DNA of 64,000 nt from Cyanobacteria bacterium SZAS-4. GTDB taxonomy: Bacteria; Cyanobacteriota; Vampirovibrionia; Obscuribacterales; Obscuribacteraceae. The stretch spans positions 248,001 to 312,000 of the forward strand of contig JAFEAT010000003.1 in NCBI GenBank assembly GCA_018266255.1, given 5' to 3'. This document shows positions 35,136-43,520 of this stretch, in pieces (positions within the stretch are counted from its first letter, which is position 1; each line of letters starts with the position of its first letter). The notes under the pieces are model-generated. The model made no database searches. It was not told where the DNA came from and was given only the letters and a program-made list of their open reading frames with translations. A program made the position numbers and the translations under genes.

Positions 35136-35513
35136 ATGGCTGCGGGATCGGTAACTATGTCAACAATGTCGAATTTTCGAGCCAAATTTGAAACGTACAA
35201 TCAGGTGAAAGGAAGCTGGAAACGGGCGCTGATAGACGAAACCGGCGAATGCGATAGCTCGGCGGTCGCCAAAGCCGGTCGAAATGGTCAGATCGCTTTT
35301 GACGATGTCGGCATATGGATGATTGCCGATCACGACAGGCTTTTCAAGCAGCCAATGTGCTTTCCCTGGACATCGATAACTTCTGTGGTGAAGATGGAGT
35401 CTAATCTCCTGATGATTTCGTTGAACTCTGCCGATGTAGTGACGATCGACCCTCTCGAAAGGGACGATGACTTGTTGTCGGCCTGTGCAACGAGAGAAAA
35501 ATTGGTTCGCTAA
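35136..35513 (+). CDS. Hypothetical protein, possible bacterial PH-like fold
   Basis: About 125 residues. The central part (VGIWMIADHDRLFKQPMCFPWTSITSVVKMESNLLMISL) has the strand pattern of small PH-like domains, in which an aromatic-rich strand is followed by a proline-tryptophan turn, but the match is weak. The start is uncertain: TTG 35133, ATG 35136, ATG 35157 and ATG 35166 are all in frame, and none has a strong ribosome site. No membrane segment is present. It stands alone between divergent and convergent neighbours. Confidence 0.45.
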   Translation: MAAGSVTMSTMSNFRAKFETYNQVKGSWKRALIDETGECDSSAVAKAGRNGQIAFDDVGIWMIADHDRLFKQPMCFPWTSITSVVKMESNLLMISLNSADVVTIDPLERDDDLLSACATREKLVR

Positions 35514-35566
35514 GAACTTTAGTTTGCGACTTTTAGCTTGCGATGATTTTTTTGGTTGGCTAACGG

Positions 35567-36598
35567 TTAGTCGTTAGACGTTTGCAGGGCAGCTTGTGTA
35601 GCGCTTTGTCCTCGTCCATTTCTGCTGATCTGAATCCAATACTCTTTGATAAACGCTGAATATGAAGGTCTAGTCAAGTAACGTGATTTGTAATTTTCGT
35701 CTGCCTGCAAGATGGTGTGCAGTTCGTGCAAATAGTAATGAGGTACGCTCGGAAACATGTGGTGCTCTGCGTGATATTTGAAGTCATAGGGAGCCAGGAA
35801 TGCCCGCTCCAAGAAGTTCGCATTCAGTACCGTCACCAACCGTTCTGCGGAGTTGACGGAAGAATCGTCTGGAAGCCGCGCGTGATCAACGAATCCACGC
35901 AGGAAGCCGAGGAATGTTCCGAGGGTAAATATCGGTCCTAACCATATTGCTAAATAGAGCCACCATTGCCCCGATACCGCCCATAGTGCTCCCCAGATCA
36001 CCAGTTGAACGGGAATCAAATTGAGAATTTCAGGATGACCTTTGCGCGTAAGCACTACCACTGGTGCCGGTTTATCTTCCGGCTGCACTGCATCTTTCTG
36101 GATCGGGCGCAGGATGCCGTTTACTACAATGCTAGTCCACAGTTGCCCGCCCAACACTAGCCGCAGAAAGTGCCAGGCAAACTGTTGAGGAGTACTTTTA
36201 TTGTCTTCGAAGTGAAAGTTTCGGTCTGGGTCTTCTGGTGTGTTCAGCAATTTGTGGTGCGCCATGTGCACCGCTTTTGACGAGCTGTAAATCGACCCCA
36301 CGGGATAGGCACACAACCAGGCGGCAACCAGGTCATTCCATTTTCGGTCAGGCAAAAACGTGCCGTGATGAGCGTCATGCGCGATCGCCAGCAAAGCTCC
36401 CATGCGAGACGTCACGACCAGGAATGCAAAAGCGAAGGTGAGCACGTTCGGGAAGAGAACGTACACACCTAGTCCGAGGATTAACATTCCCCAGGACCAG
36501 ACGAACAGATCCACCAAGCCTCTTGCCAGGATTGGTTTTGCCGTCTTTACGAAACGATTGACGATTTCGGAGCTAGCTTTCTTCGCGTCAGCGCTCAT
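35567..36598 (-). CDS. Membrane fatty acid desaturase (second paralogue)
   Basis: 343 residues with histidine boxes HDAHHG, HMAHH and HAEHHMFPSVPHYY. It is clearly related to the desaturase at 30137-31243: both share the segments RKWNDLVAAWLCAYPVGS and GGQLWTSIVVNG nearly unchanged, though the N-terminus here is shorter and less acidic. The duplicate is on the opposite strand, about 4.3 kb away, with no radical SAM partner. It probably differs in the acyl position or condition of use. Confidence 0.92.
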   Translation of the reverse strand: MSADAKKASSEIVNRFVKTAKPILARGLVDLFVWSWGMLILGLGVYVLFPNVLTFAFAFLVVTSRMGALLAIAHDAHHGTFLPDRKWNDLVAAWLCAYPVGSIYSSSKAVHMAHHKLLNTPEDPDRNFHFEDNKSTPQQFAWHFLRLVLGGQLWTSIVVNGILRPIQKDAVQPEDKPAPVVVLTRKGHPEILNLIPVQLVIWGALWAVSGQWWLYLAIWLGPIFTLGTFLGFLRGFVDHARLPDDSSVNSAERLVTVLNANFLERAFLAPYDFKYHAEHHMFPSVPHYYLHELHTILQADENYKSRYLTRPSYSAFIKEYWIQISRNGRGQSATQAALQTSND

Positions 36599-36711
36599 GA
36601 AGAACCCTTGATCTCGGATGGTAAGTTCTACCTATAGTAAGTTCGTACCCATAAAAGTCAATGACCCAGTCGTTTTCCGAAAGTTTGACGAGCAACCGCC
36701 AGTTGCCTCAG

Positions 36712-37902
36712 TCAGGCTGTAACCCCGGTGATAAGCTGCGCTCCCGCAGTTGAGGCACAGACATAAATTTCTGTCGTTCTGCCCGTTTGTTTCTCGTACT
36801 GGGGGATTACAGCTTTTCGGAAGGAATCCACGGCATCGTTGGCCACGATCGCTACTGTGCAGCCCCCAAACCCGGCGCCGGTCATACGTGCACCGAGAAC
36901 ACCCGAGTGCTTTTGCGATAACTCGACGAGCTGGTCGACTTCGGGGCAGCTCACCTCGAAATCGTCGCGCAGTGAGACGTGAGACTGATTCATCAACTCG
37001 CCAAACCTCTGGAGATCCGATTTTTCAAGGGCACAGACAGCATCTATCACTCGTTTGTTTTCGGAGATGACGTGTCTGCAGCGTTGTGCGACCTTCTTCG
37101 GCAACTGATTTACATGCGTTTCGAATTCATCTATTTCAATGTCTCGCAGGCTATTCAATTTCCTGCCCGTCATCTTCGAGAGCAATTTGACGCCCTCTGC
37201 ACATTCTGAGCGGCGCGCGTTGTATTCGCTGTCTACGAGCCCTCGTCTTACGCCGGAATTTGTGATGACGATCGAATAGCCTCGGTCAGACAATTTGAGC
37301 GGAACGGCTCGATAGTCGAGGCTGCGGCAATCAATCATCAATGCGGTCTCTTCCTGGCCTAGCGCAGAGATAAACTGATCCATAATTCCGCATTGCATGC
37401 CAACGAACTCGTTTTCCGCTTGCTGCGCAATTAATGCGATATCTTTTCCGCCAATGGAAAGTTTGTCGATCTCATTGCACAATGTGACGACAGCCACTTC
37501 GTACGCGGCTGAGGAGCTGAGACCGGCTCCTTGCGGCACGTTTCCAGCTAATACCGCATTGAATCCGCTGACGACAAATTTGCGCTTCTGCAGAGTGCTC
37601 AAGACGCCACGCAAATAATCGGCCCACTGATGCTTGTCACTTTTGCCGATATTGTTAAGGTTAAATCGGTCTGTCTCGCTGTAATCGAGCGAATAAGCAA
37701 CGATTTCGTCTGTGCCATTCGGCGTTGCTGCAACGATCATTTCGCGGTCAATTGCTGTAGGAAAGACAAACCCTTCATTGTAATCGGTGTGTTCGCCGAT
37801 CAAGTTGACTCGACCTGGGGCGCGCACTACGAATTCAGGTTTAGCGTGAAACTGCTTGATGAAGGCGTCGGTCACCGCTGAAACGCTGGAATTATTGCTC
37901 AT
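36712..37902 (-). CDS. galK: Galactokinase
   Basis: 396 residues. It phosphorylates galactose to galactose-1-phosphate. The GHMP kinase motifs are present: APGRVNLIGEHTDYNEGFVFP at the N-terminus, the ATP loop in VPQGAGLSSSAAYEVA, and the C-terminal MTGAGFGGCTVA. ATG 37902 is used because GGAG lies six bases upstream; a GTG at 37908 is in frame. It is the last gene of the galE-galT-galK group, 28 bp after galT. Confidence 0.96.
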   Translation of the reverse strand: MSNNSSVSAVTDAFIKQFHAKPEFVVRAPGRVNLIGEHTDYNEGFVFPTAIDREMIVAATPNGTDEIVAYSLDYSETDRFNLNNIGKSDKHQWADYLRGVLSTLQKRKFVVSGFNAVLAGNVPQGAGLSSSAAYEVAVVTLCNEIDKLSIGGKDIALIAQQAENEFVGMQCGIMDQFISALGQEETALMIDCRSLDYRAVPLKLSDRGYSIVITNSGVRRGLVDSEYNARRSECAEGVKLLSKMTGRKLNSLRDIEIDEFETHVNQLPKKVAQRCRHVISENKRVIDAVCALEKSDLQRFGELMNQSHVSLRDDFEVSCPEVDQLVELSQKHSGVLGARMTGAGFGGCTVAIVANDAVDSFRKAVIPQYEKQTGRTTEIYVCASTAGAQLITGVTA

Positions 37903-37930
37903 TGCCACTCCGTTTGATTCAATTATTGAT

Positions 37931-38902
37931 TTAGACTTTGACGGCGCGAAGTTCTTCTGCTTTCACTTCAGGCAAGGTGTCATTGACGAAAGTGCCTGCG
38001 CCTGATTCGCAGCCGGCAAGGTATTTCAATTTTTCAGGCGTGCGCAGTGGAGGATAAAACTCTATGTGGAAATGGCAGCCGGGATAAGCTTTTCCGTCGG
38101 TTGGTTTTTGATGCATGACCATCATGTAGGGCATCGAAAAACCCCACAGACCATCGTATTTTTGAAGCAACTCTTTGAGAAGCTTTGCTAAATCACTTTC
38201 TTCAGCGCTGGAGAACTCAGACATAGAGCCACGGTGCGCTTTCGCATAGAGGTGAACTTCATAGGGATAGCGCGCATAAAATGGAATAAATGCCACGAAA
38301 TGTTCTGATTCAGCGACGATGCGTTTGCGTTCGCTCAATTCGCCCTGCAAGATATCGCAATGCAGACACCGCCCGGTTTTTTCATGGTGGTCTGCTTCGT
38401 TGCGCAATTCGGTTTGTATGCGTGGTGGCAGATACGAGAAAGCATAAATCTGTCCGTGTGGATGGTGGATTGTGACACCGATCGCTTCACCTTTATTTTC
38501 GAAGATGAAGACGTAGTCGATCTCTTCGCGAGCCCCCAACTCTTCGTATCGGTCTCTCCAGACGCGCACGAGCTCTTCCATTTTCTTCGCGGAAAGATCT
38601 GCCAGAGTGCCCGTATGATTGGATGAATATAACACCACTTCGCAAATGCCCAGTGAGGGTCTGACCGGATACAAGTCACTGCCTGCAATTTCTGGTTCGG
38701 CAGGATCTTTTTTCAGGCTCGGAAACTTGTTTTCAAAGACAACAAATTCATATTCTGTCTCGGGTACTTCCGTCGGAAAGCCACCTTCGGCAGTCGGGCA
38801 CAGCGGGCAGTAGCCAGCCGGTGGCAAAAACGTTCTGTCTTGTCTGTGAGTTGCAGTCACAACCCATTCGCCCATCACCGGATTCCATCGCATCTCAGAC
38901 AT
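37931..38902 (-). CDS. galT: Galactose-1-phosphate uridylyltransferase
   Basis: 323 residues from ATG 38902, which overlaps the galE stop by eight bases; ATG 38893 is an alternative, and a frame reaching 39007 is open but unlike the family. The active-site histidine triad is HPHGQ in TIHHPHGQIYAFSY. The zinc ligands begin with CPLC (GYCPLCPTAEGG), and the C-terminal HFHIEFYPP is canonical. It swaps UMP between UDP-glucose and galactose-1-phosphate in the Leloir pathway. Confidence 0.95.
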   Translation of the reverse strand: MSEMRWNPVMGEWVVTATHRQDRTFLPPAGYCPLCPTAEGGFPTEVPETEYEFVVFENKFPSLKKDPAEPEIAGSDLYPVRPSLGICEVVLYSSNHTGTLADLSAKKMEELVRVWRDRYEELGAREEIDYVFIFENKGEAIGVTIHHPHGQIYAFSYLPPRIQTELRNEADHHEKTGRCLHCDILQGELSERKRIVAESEHFVAFIPFYARYPYEVHLYAKAHRGSMSEFSSAEESDLAKLLKELLQKYDGLWGFSMPYMMVMHQKPTDGKAYPGCHFHIEFYPPLRTPEKLKYLAGCESGAGTFVNDTLPEVKAEELRAVKV

Positions 38903-39893
38903 TGGCTTGCTCTCGGCCGTAACCATTTGGATATTTCTGGTGCCACTTCCACGCATCACCGATAATTGTTTCCAGCGCACCGTATTTAGGTGCCCACCCC
39001 AGTTCATCCTGAATTTTTTGACTTGATGCGATCAGAATAGAGGGGTCTCCAGCTCTGCGTGGTCCAACCTCTACTGGAATTGCTTTACCAGTGACTTGGC
39101 GTGCCACTTCGATAATCTCTTTGACTGAAAATCCTTTGCCACTACCGAGGTTGTAAATGCTGTTTTGACCTGGAGTCTTAAGCGCTTCTACGGCCAGTAA
39201 ATGAGCTGCAGCCAGGTCTTTGACGTGAATGTAATCTCTAATGCCAGTGCCATCCGGTGTTGGATAGTCGTCACCGAATATGGTGATGTGCGGTCGAGCG
39301 CCACGAGCAGCTTGCAATACTAGAGGAATGAGATGTGTTTCTGGCTCATGGTCTTCGCCGATAGTTTCAGTCGCTCCCGCTACGTTGAAGTAGCGCAACG
39401 CAGTGTACATCAGACCGTACGCATTCGCGTACCATTTTAAAATTTTCTCGTAAGCGAGTTTACTGTCGCCATAGGGGCTGCTCGGAATCAACGGAAAATC
39501 TTCTGTGATTGGCGAAGAATGTGGTTCTCCATAAACAGACGCAGTAGACGAGAAGACAAATTTTTTCACACCGTTGGCGATCATGACATCGAGTAGTGTC
39601 ATTCCATGCGTTACGTTGTTGCGGAAATAGAGAGCGGGTTGCTCGACCGATTGCCCGACGAGACTGAGCGCACCGAAGTGCATGACAGCGTCGATTTTTC
39701 CGGATTTGAAGATTTCGTTCAAGTCTTCCGCGCTTCCCATATCGCCCTTGAAGAATTTCGCCTTGCTTGGCACAGCGGGCTCGTGTCCGCGACACAAATT
39801 GTCAAGCACGACTACTTCGTGATTTTGTGCAAGCAGCAATTCGACTGTTACAGCGCCGATGTATCCAGCGCCTCCCACGACAAGCAGTTTCAT
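38895..39893 (-). CDS. galE: UDP-glucose 4-epimerase
   Basis: 332 residues. A short-chain dehydrogenase-type epimerase with NAD-binding GGAGYIGAVTV at the N-terminus, the catalytic serine region FSSTASVYGEP, and the tyrosine-lysine pair in YGDSKLAYEK. It interconverts UDP-galactose and UDP-glucose. Its ATG overlaps the stop of the small gene ahead of it (ATGA), and its end overlaps galT, so the three are translationally linked. Confidence 0.96.
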   Translation of the reverse strand: MKLLVVGGAGYIGAVTVELLLAQNHEVVVLDNLCRGHEPAVPSKAKFFKGDMGSAEDLNEIFKSGKIDAVMHFGALSLVGQSVEQPALYFRNNVTHGMTLLDVMIANGVKKFVFSSTASVYGEPHSSPITEDFPLIPSSPYGDSKLAYEKILKWYANAYGLMYTALRYFNVAGATETIGEDHEPETHLIPLVLQAARGARPHITIFGDDYPTPDGTGIRDYIHVKDLAAAHLLAVEALKTPGQNSIYNLGSGKGFSVKEIIEVARQVTGKAIPVEVGPRRAGDPSILIASSQKIQDELGWAPKYGALETIIGDAWKWHQKYPNGYGREQANV

Positions 39894-40048
39894 TTAGCCG
39901 CCTCGCTTTCGCTCTTCTTCTGCTCATTCACAGATTTTTCGAACGTGTAATAAATCAGCGTTCGACCGTCTTCTTTGTGCTCGACGCGCTTGTGCATGAC
40001 CGGTCTGTCATCAGTTTTTTCAGTCGGCGCGGCGTTCGATTCAGGCAT
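39890..40048 (-). CDS. Small charged protein leading the gal operon, 52 residues
   Basis: A short gene too small for most callers. ATG 40048 is preceded by GGAG with six bases between, and the stop TGA overlaps the galE start as ATGA. The product is hydrophilic, with a core VMHKRVEHKEDGRTLIYYTF that looks like a folded beta-hairpin motif, and a Lys/Glu-rich tail (NEQKKSESEAAK). I do not recognise a named family. Coupling to galE argues that it is translated; its role is unknown. Confidence 0.65.
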   Translation of the reverse strand: MPESNAAPTEKTDDRPVMHKRVEHKEDGRTLIYYTFEKSVNEQKKSESEAAK

Positions 40049-40086
40049 AGGTTCTCCAACTCAGCAATTTCGCGGTGAGTCTGGAT

Positions 40087-40120
40087 ATTGTAAGCCAATC
40101 TGATACGCACGTCTGTATCA
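40087..40120 (-). promoter_or_regulatory. Palindrome overlapping a putative gal promoter
   Basis: TGATAC (40101-40106) and GTATCA (40115-40120) form a perfect interrupted palindrome with an 8-bp spacer. On the minus strand a -10-like TACAAT lies at 40092-40087, placing the palindrome over the -35 region. It stands between the gal operon and the divergent ABC exporter, so it could control either. No consensus -35 is visible, which would fit activator dependence. Confidence 0.4.
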
Positions 40121-40224
40121 TCCACAGAAGAAGAAACACACAGAAAACACAAATCCTGAGATACCATGATTACTTGCAACCGTCGGCTCAGTCGCGGCGC
40201 GGGAATTCAGGGGTAGTTCAGGGA

Positions 40225-42060
40225 ATGTTCAGCGGCGGTCCTCCAGTCCACTTAATGTGGTCAAACATGTTCAACCCGGAGAAGCCACGGGTGAAGAAAC
40301 CTGTGGAGTGGAAGCGCATCGCCAGTCTTTTTCATCCTTATTGGAAGCAAGAAGTGCAAGTGTTCGCGATGATTTTTCTCGGGGCACTATTGGGACTGAT
40401 TCCGCCTCTTTGCACGCTGCGATTGATCGACACCGCTATTCCGCAGAATAATTTCGGTTCAGTTTGTTTTTATGTTGGGGGAATGATTGCCGCAGCCCTG
40501 CTCGCTGGGCTGGTTGGCGTTTATCAGGGGTACTTGAATTCGTTGGTTGGCGAAGGCATAGTGCGCGACATTCGTTCGTCTCTGGTGTCGCATTTGCATC
40601 GCATGCCGCTGGACTTTTTCACGAGCACAAAAACTGGCGAGATCATGAACCGGGTTTCGAGCGATGTCGACAGCATCGACAACGTTGTTACCGGCACCAT
40701 GGTGACAGTCGTGACGAACGTTTTCATGATTACGACAACGTTGGTGACCGTATTCGTCCTGAATTGGAAATTGGCGTTACTTTCGATTGGAATTATTCCA
40801 TTTATGATTTTTCCGATCTGGCCGGTCGGTCGCAAAATGTATGAGGTGCGGAAAAAGACGCGACAGAAGCGAGACGAGATCGAAGCACTGACGCAGGAGA
40901 CGCTTTCAATATCGGGCATTACGTTGATCAAATCGTTTGTACGCGAGCCTTATGAGCACGATCGTTTTTTCAATGTTGGCACAGATTTGATGAAATTAGA
41001 AATTAGTCTCGCCATGGTCGGCAGATGGTTCATGATGTTGATTGCTGCCATGGTGACAATTGGACCGGCTGCCGTCTGGTTGTTGGGTGGTTGGCTCGCC
41101 ATTCAGAAGACTGTCACCATCGGTATCGTCGTTACTTTCACAACGTTGCTGAATCGCTTGTACGGCCCGGCATCGGCGTTAGCTGGTGTGCAGGTTCAGG
41201 TGGTTGGTGCCCTGGCAGTGTTCGAGCGGATCTTCGAGTACCTGGATATGCCTGAAGAACGATGCAAAAGCGATGGTGGCGCAGAACTTGCTCAAGTTGC
41301 GGGCAAGGTCGAATTCAAACACGTGCAATTTTCTTATTCAGAAAATCGTCCAGCCTTGAAAGATGTTTCATTCGTCATCGAACCAGGCGAAATGGTGGCA
41401 TTCGTCGGTCCTTCAGGTGCAGGCAAGACAACAATAACGCAGTTGGTGCCTTGCTTCTACAACACTCAAGAAGGAGCTGTGTTGGTTGACGACCACGACG
41501 TAAAGGAGATGAATCTGCATTCTTTGCGTTCGAATATTGGTATCGTCACGCAAGAAACCTATTTATTTCATGACACAATTGAAAACAATCTGCGCTACGC
41601 ACGCGCCGATGCAACAGACGAAGAGCTGTTCGGAGCCGCTAAGGCCGCTAATATTCATGATTTCATTGTTTCGCTGCCAGAAGGTTACAAGACCATAGTT
41701 GGTGAACGCGGTCATAAGTTGAGTGGTGGCGAGCGTCAACGGTTGGCAATTGCTCGTGTGCTTTTGAAAAATCCGAAGATTTTGATTCTAGACGAAGCGA
41801 CAAGCGCTCTCGATTCAGTCAACGAGGCGCTTATTCAACAAGCCTTTGTGCCGCTGATGCAGGGACGCACCAGTTTGGTGATTGCACATCGGCTCTCCAC
41901 GATTTTGTCGGCCGACAGAATTTTCGTCATTGAGCATGGCGAACTGGTTGAAGGCGGAACGCATTCGGAGCTTATTGCGCTAGATGGTGTGTATGCAAAC
42001 TTGTACAGACAACAGTTTCGCGAGCGAGAGTCAGAGAGCGCGCTACTTCGTCTGGATTGA
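40225..42060 (+). CDS. ABC exporter, fused permease and ATPase
   Basis: 611 residues from ATG 40225; the open frame reaches 40075 but the extra 50 residues are unlike the family. Six membrane helices (about residues 40-340) precede the nucleotide-binding domain with Walker A GPSGAGKTT, Q-loop, signature LSGGERQRLAIARVLL, Walker B ILILDEATSALD and H-loop IAHRLSTI. It is an MsbA/lipid-type half transporter that would act as a homodimer. The substrate is not evident. Its end overlaps the converging L,D-transpeptidase by 18 bp. Confidence 0.93.
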   Translation: MFSGGPPVHLMWSNMFNPEKPRVKKPVEWKRIASLFHPYWKQEVQVFAMIFLGALLGLIPPLCTLRLIDTAIPQNNFGSVCFYVGGMIAAALLAGLVGVYQGYLNSLVGEGIVRDIRSSLVSHLHRMPLDFFTSTKTGEIMNRVSSDVDSIDNVVTGTMVTVVTNVFMITTTLVTVFVLNWKLALLSIGIIPFMIFPIWPVGRKMYEVRKKTRQKRDEIEALTQETLSISGITLIKSFVREPYEHDRFFNVGTDLMKLEISLAMVGRWFMMLIAAMVTIGPAAVWLLGGWLAIQKTVTIGIVVTFTTLLNRLYGPASALAGVQVQVVGALAVFERIFEYLDMPEERCKSDGGAELAQVAGKVEFKHVQFSYSENRPALKDVSFVIEPGEMVAFVGPSGAGKTTITQLVPCFYNTQEGAVLVDDHDVKEMNLHSLRSNIGIVTQETYLFHDTIENNLRYARADATDEELFGAAKAANIHDFIVSLPEGYKTIVGERGHKLSGGERQRLAIARVLLKNPKILILDEATSALDSVNEALIQQAFVPLMQGRTSLVIAHRLSTILSADRIFVIEHGELVEGGTHSELIALDGVYANLYRQQFRERESESALLRLD

Positions 42061-42723
42061 TTTCATCGCCACCGGTCTGTTTTCAGGCGGCGCAGCTTTG
42101 ATGAAGTCTTTTCGATTCAACACGGTGCCTCGAAATTGTCGAACGATATAAACGGGGGTGTTTCGTTTCACCATTCCAAAAATGCGAGAAATATCTGCAT
42201 TTGAATGACGAATGCAGCCGTGACTTGCACTCTTTCGAATCGCCTTTGGGTCGTTGGTTCCGTGCAGGGCAAGTTCGTCTCTATCCAGATAAATCGCTGC
42301 CACGCCGAGCGGATTTTTGTGTGTTTCGTTATATGGTGGCACTGGTTTCTGCTTGGGATCAATCTCTTTAGTTGGAACCCAGATTGGATATTTTTTCTTC
42401 ATCGCGACGAGGTATCGTCCCGGCGGTGTTGGTTTGTCTACTGTGCCAATGGCGTTGGAAACAGTCATGATGCGAACGATTTCATCTCTTCGTCCCAAGT
42501 GTTGAAGTTGAATGATGTGCGTAGAGTGGCTGCCCTTGTCTACAACGACTACTGTAGGTGCATCTGAACGGTATCCGTTCGTTTTCATCACACCCGTCAT
42601 GGCGTAGTGCCCGTTAATGAACGGATACTGCATGTTTGTTTTCTTGACTGCAGGCGCACTAAAGGCGGGGCCGGCAATCACTGCGCTACTAAGAATCGCC
42701 ATGACCAGAGAAAAATGTTTCAT
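42043..42723 (-). CDS. L,D-transpeptidase, YkuD type
   Basis: 226 residues from ATG 42723 with a signal peptide (VMAILSSAVIAGPAFSA). The catalytic motif SHGCIRHSNAD contains the HGC histidine and cysteine, and LHGTNDPKAIRKSASHGCIR is textbook. It makes 3-3 peptidoglycan cross-links or attaches proteins to the wall. It overlaps the ABC exporter end-to-end by 18 bp. An M23 peptidase gene lies just upstream on the same strand, so the two wall enzymes may be co-expressed. Confidence 0.94.
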   Translation of the reverse strand: MKHFSLVMAILSSAVIAGPAFSAPAVKKTNMQYPFINGHYAMTGVMKTNGYRSDAPTVVVVDKGSHSTHIIQLQHLGRRDEIVRIMTVSNAIGTVDKPTPPGRYLVAMKKKYPIWVPTKEIDPKQKPVPPYNETHKNPLGVAAIYLDRDELALHGTNDPKAIRKSASHGCIRHSNADISRIFGMVKRNTPVYIVRQFRGTVLNRKDFIKAAPPENRPVAMKSIQTK

Positions 42724-42797
42724 ACCCGTGCAACGCCCCCCAAACCCTGACAATTGGTAGTCGGATCAGGCTAAGGTTTAGTTCCGGATGGGCGCCG

Positions 42798-43376
42798 CTA
42801 TTTGAAAACTTCGTACGGATCTACCGACGATGTCACCCACCACTTCTTCGTCGCGTCTCCCAGCCCTATTGAGAAATGCAAGTGCGGAGTGTTGGGCGGC
42901 GCGTTGCCTGATGTGCCCACGTAGCCAATCACTTCGCCTTTTTTGACGGCATCGCCGTCGTGAATGTTGTCTGCGTATTTTTCCAGGTGAGCGTAATAGT
43001 AGACGAAGCGTCCGCTGGGGTCGGCTTCGTAGACTGTCAGTCCGCCTCGCTTGCTGTTAAACAGTTTGGATATCCTTCCATTTTCTACTGCGTGCACTGG
43101 TGTATTTCGCGGTGCCAACATGTCTGCGGCGCCGTGCATGACCCCTCCGTGCGTTTCGTAAAACGAGCCTTTCACTCGGGTAATGTCGAAGTTTTCAATT
43201 GGCAGTTCGAGCTTCTTGGCACGCAATTCTTTAATCGCTTGCGCAGATTGTTCGGGCGTCAGTGGTGGCTCGCCCGAAGGATTTACTGATTTGATTTCTG
43301 TAGCAGCCGTTGCACCATCTGCGATGGCAATGGTACTGATGGCTAGAATTACTGAAAGAAAGTTTCTAAGGCTCAT
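42798..43376 (-). CDS. M23 family peptidase (LytM-like)
   Basis: 192 residues with a signal peptide (ILAISTIAIADGATA). The zinc ligands fit HGAADML (H-x-x-x-D) and HLHFSIG, with a further histidine in YYYAHLEKY. It is probably active as a peptidoglycan endopeptidase. The domain fills most of the protein; no SH3 or LysM module is present. It lies 74 bp upstream of the L,D-transpeptidase on the same strand, with which it forms a wall-remodelling pair. Confidence 0.92.
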   Translation of the reverse strand: MSLRNFLSVILAISTIAIADGATAATEIKSVNPSGEPPLTPEQSAQAIKELRAKKLELPIENFDITRVKGSFYETHGGVMHGAADMLAPRNTPVHAVENGRISKLFNSKRGGLTVYEADPSGRFVYYYAHLEKYADNIHDGDAVKKGEVIGYVGTSGNAPPNTPHLHFSIGLGDATKKWWVTSSVDPYEVFK

Positions 43377-43520
43377 GAGATTCCCCTCGAAACAACCGAC
43401 GAGAGTGCTTTACCGGTTGTTCCGACATTCCTTAAGCGAAAATCGGGTTTGGAGCGATGAATTTGAATCCTGCTGGGAAAATTGAATATGCGGTTAGCAA
43501 TCTTCTGTATAGGGTTAGAC

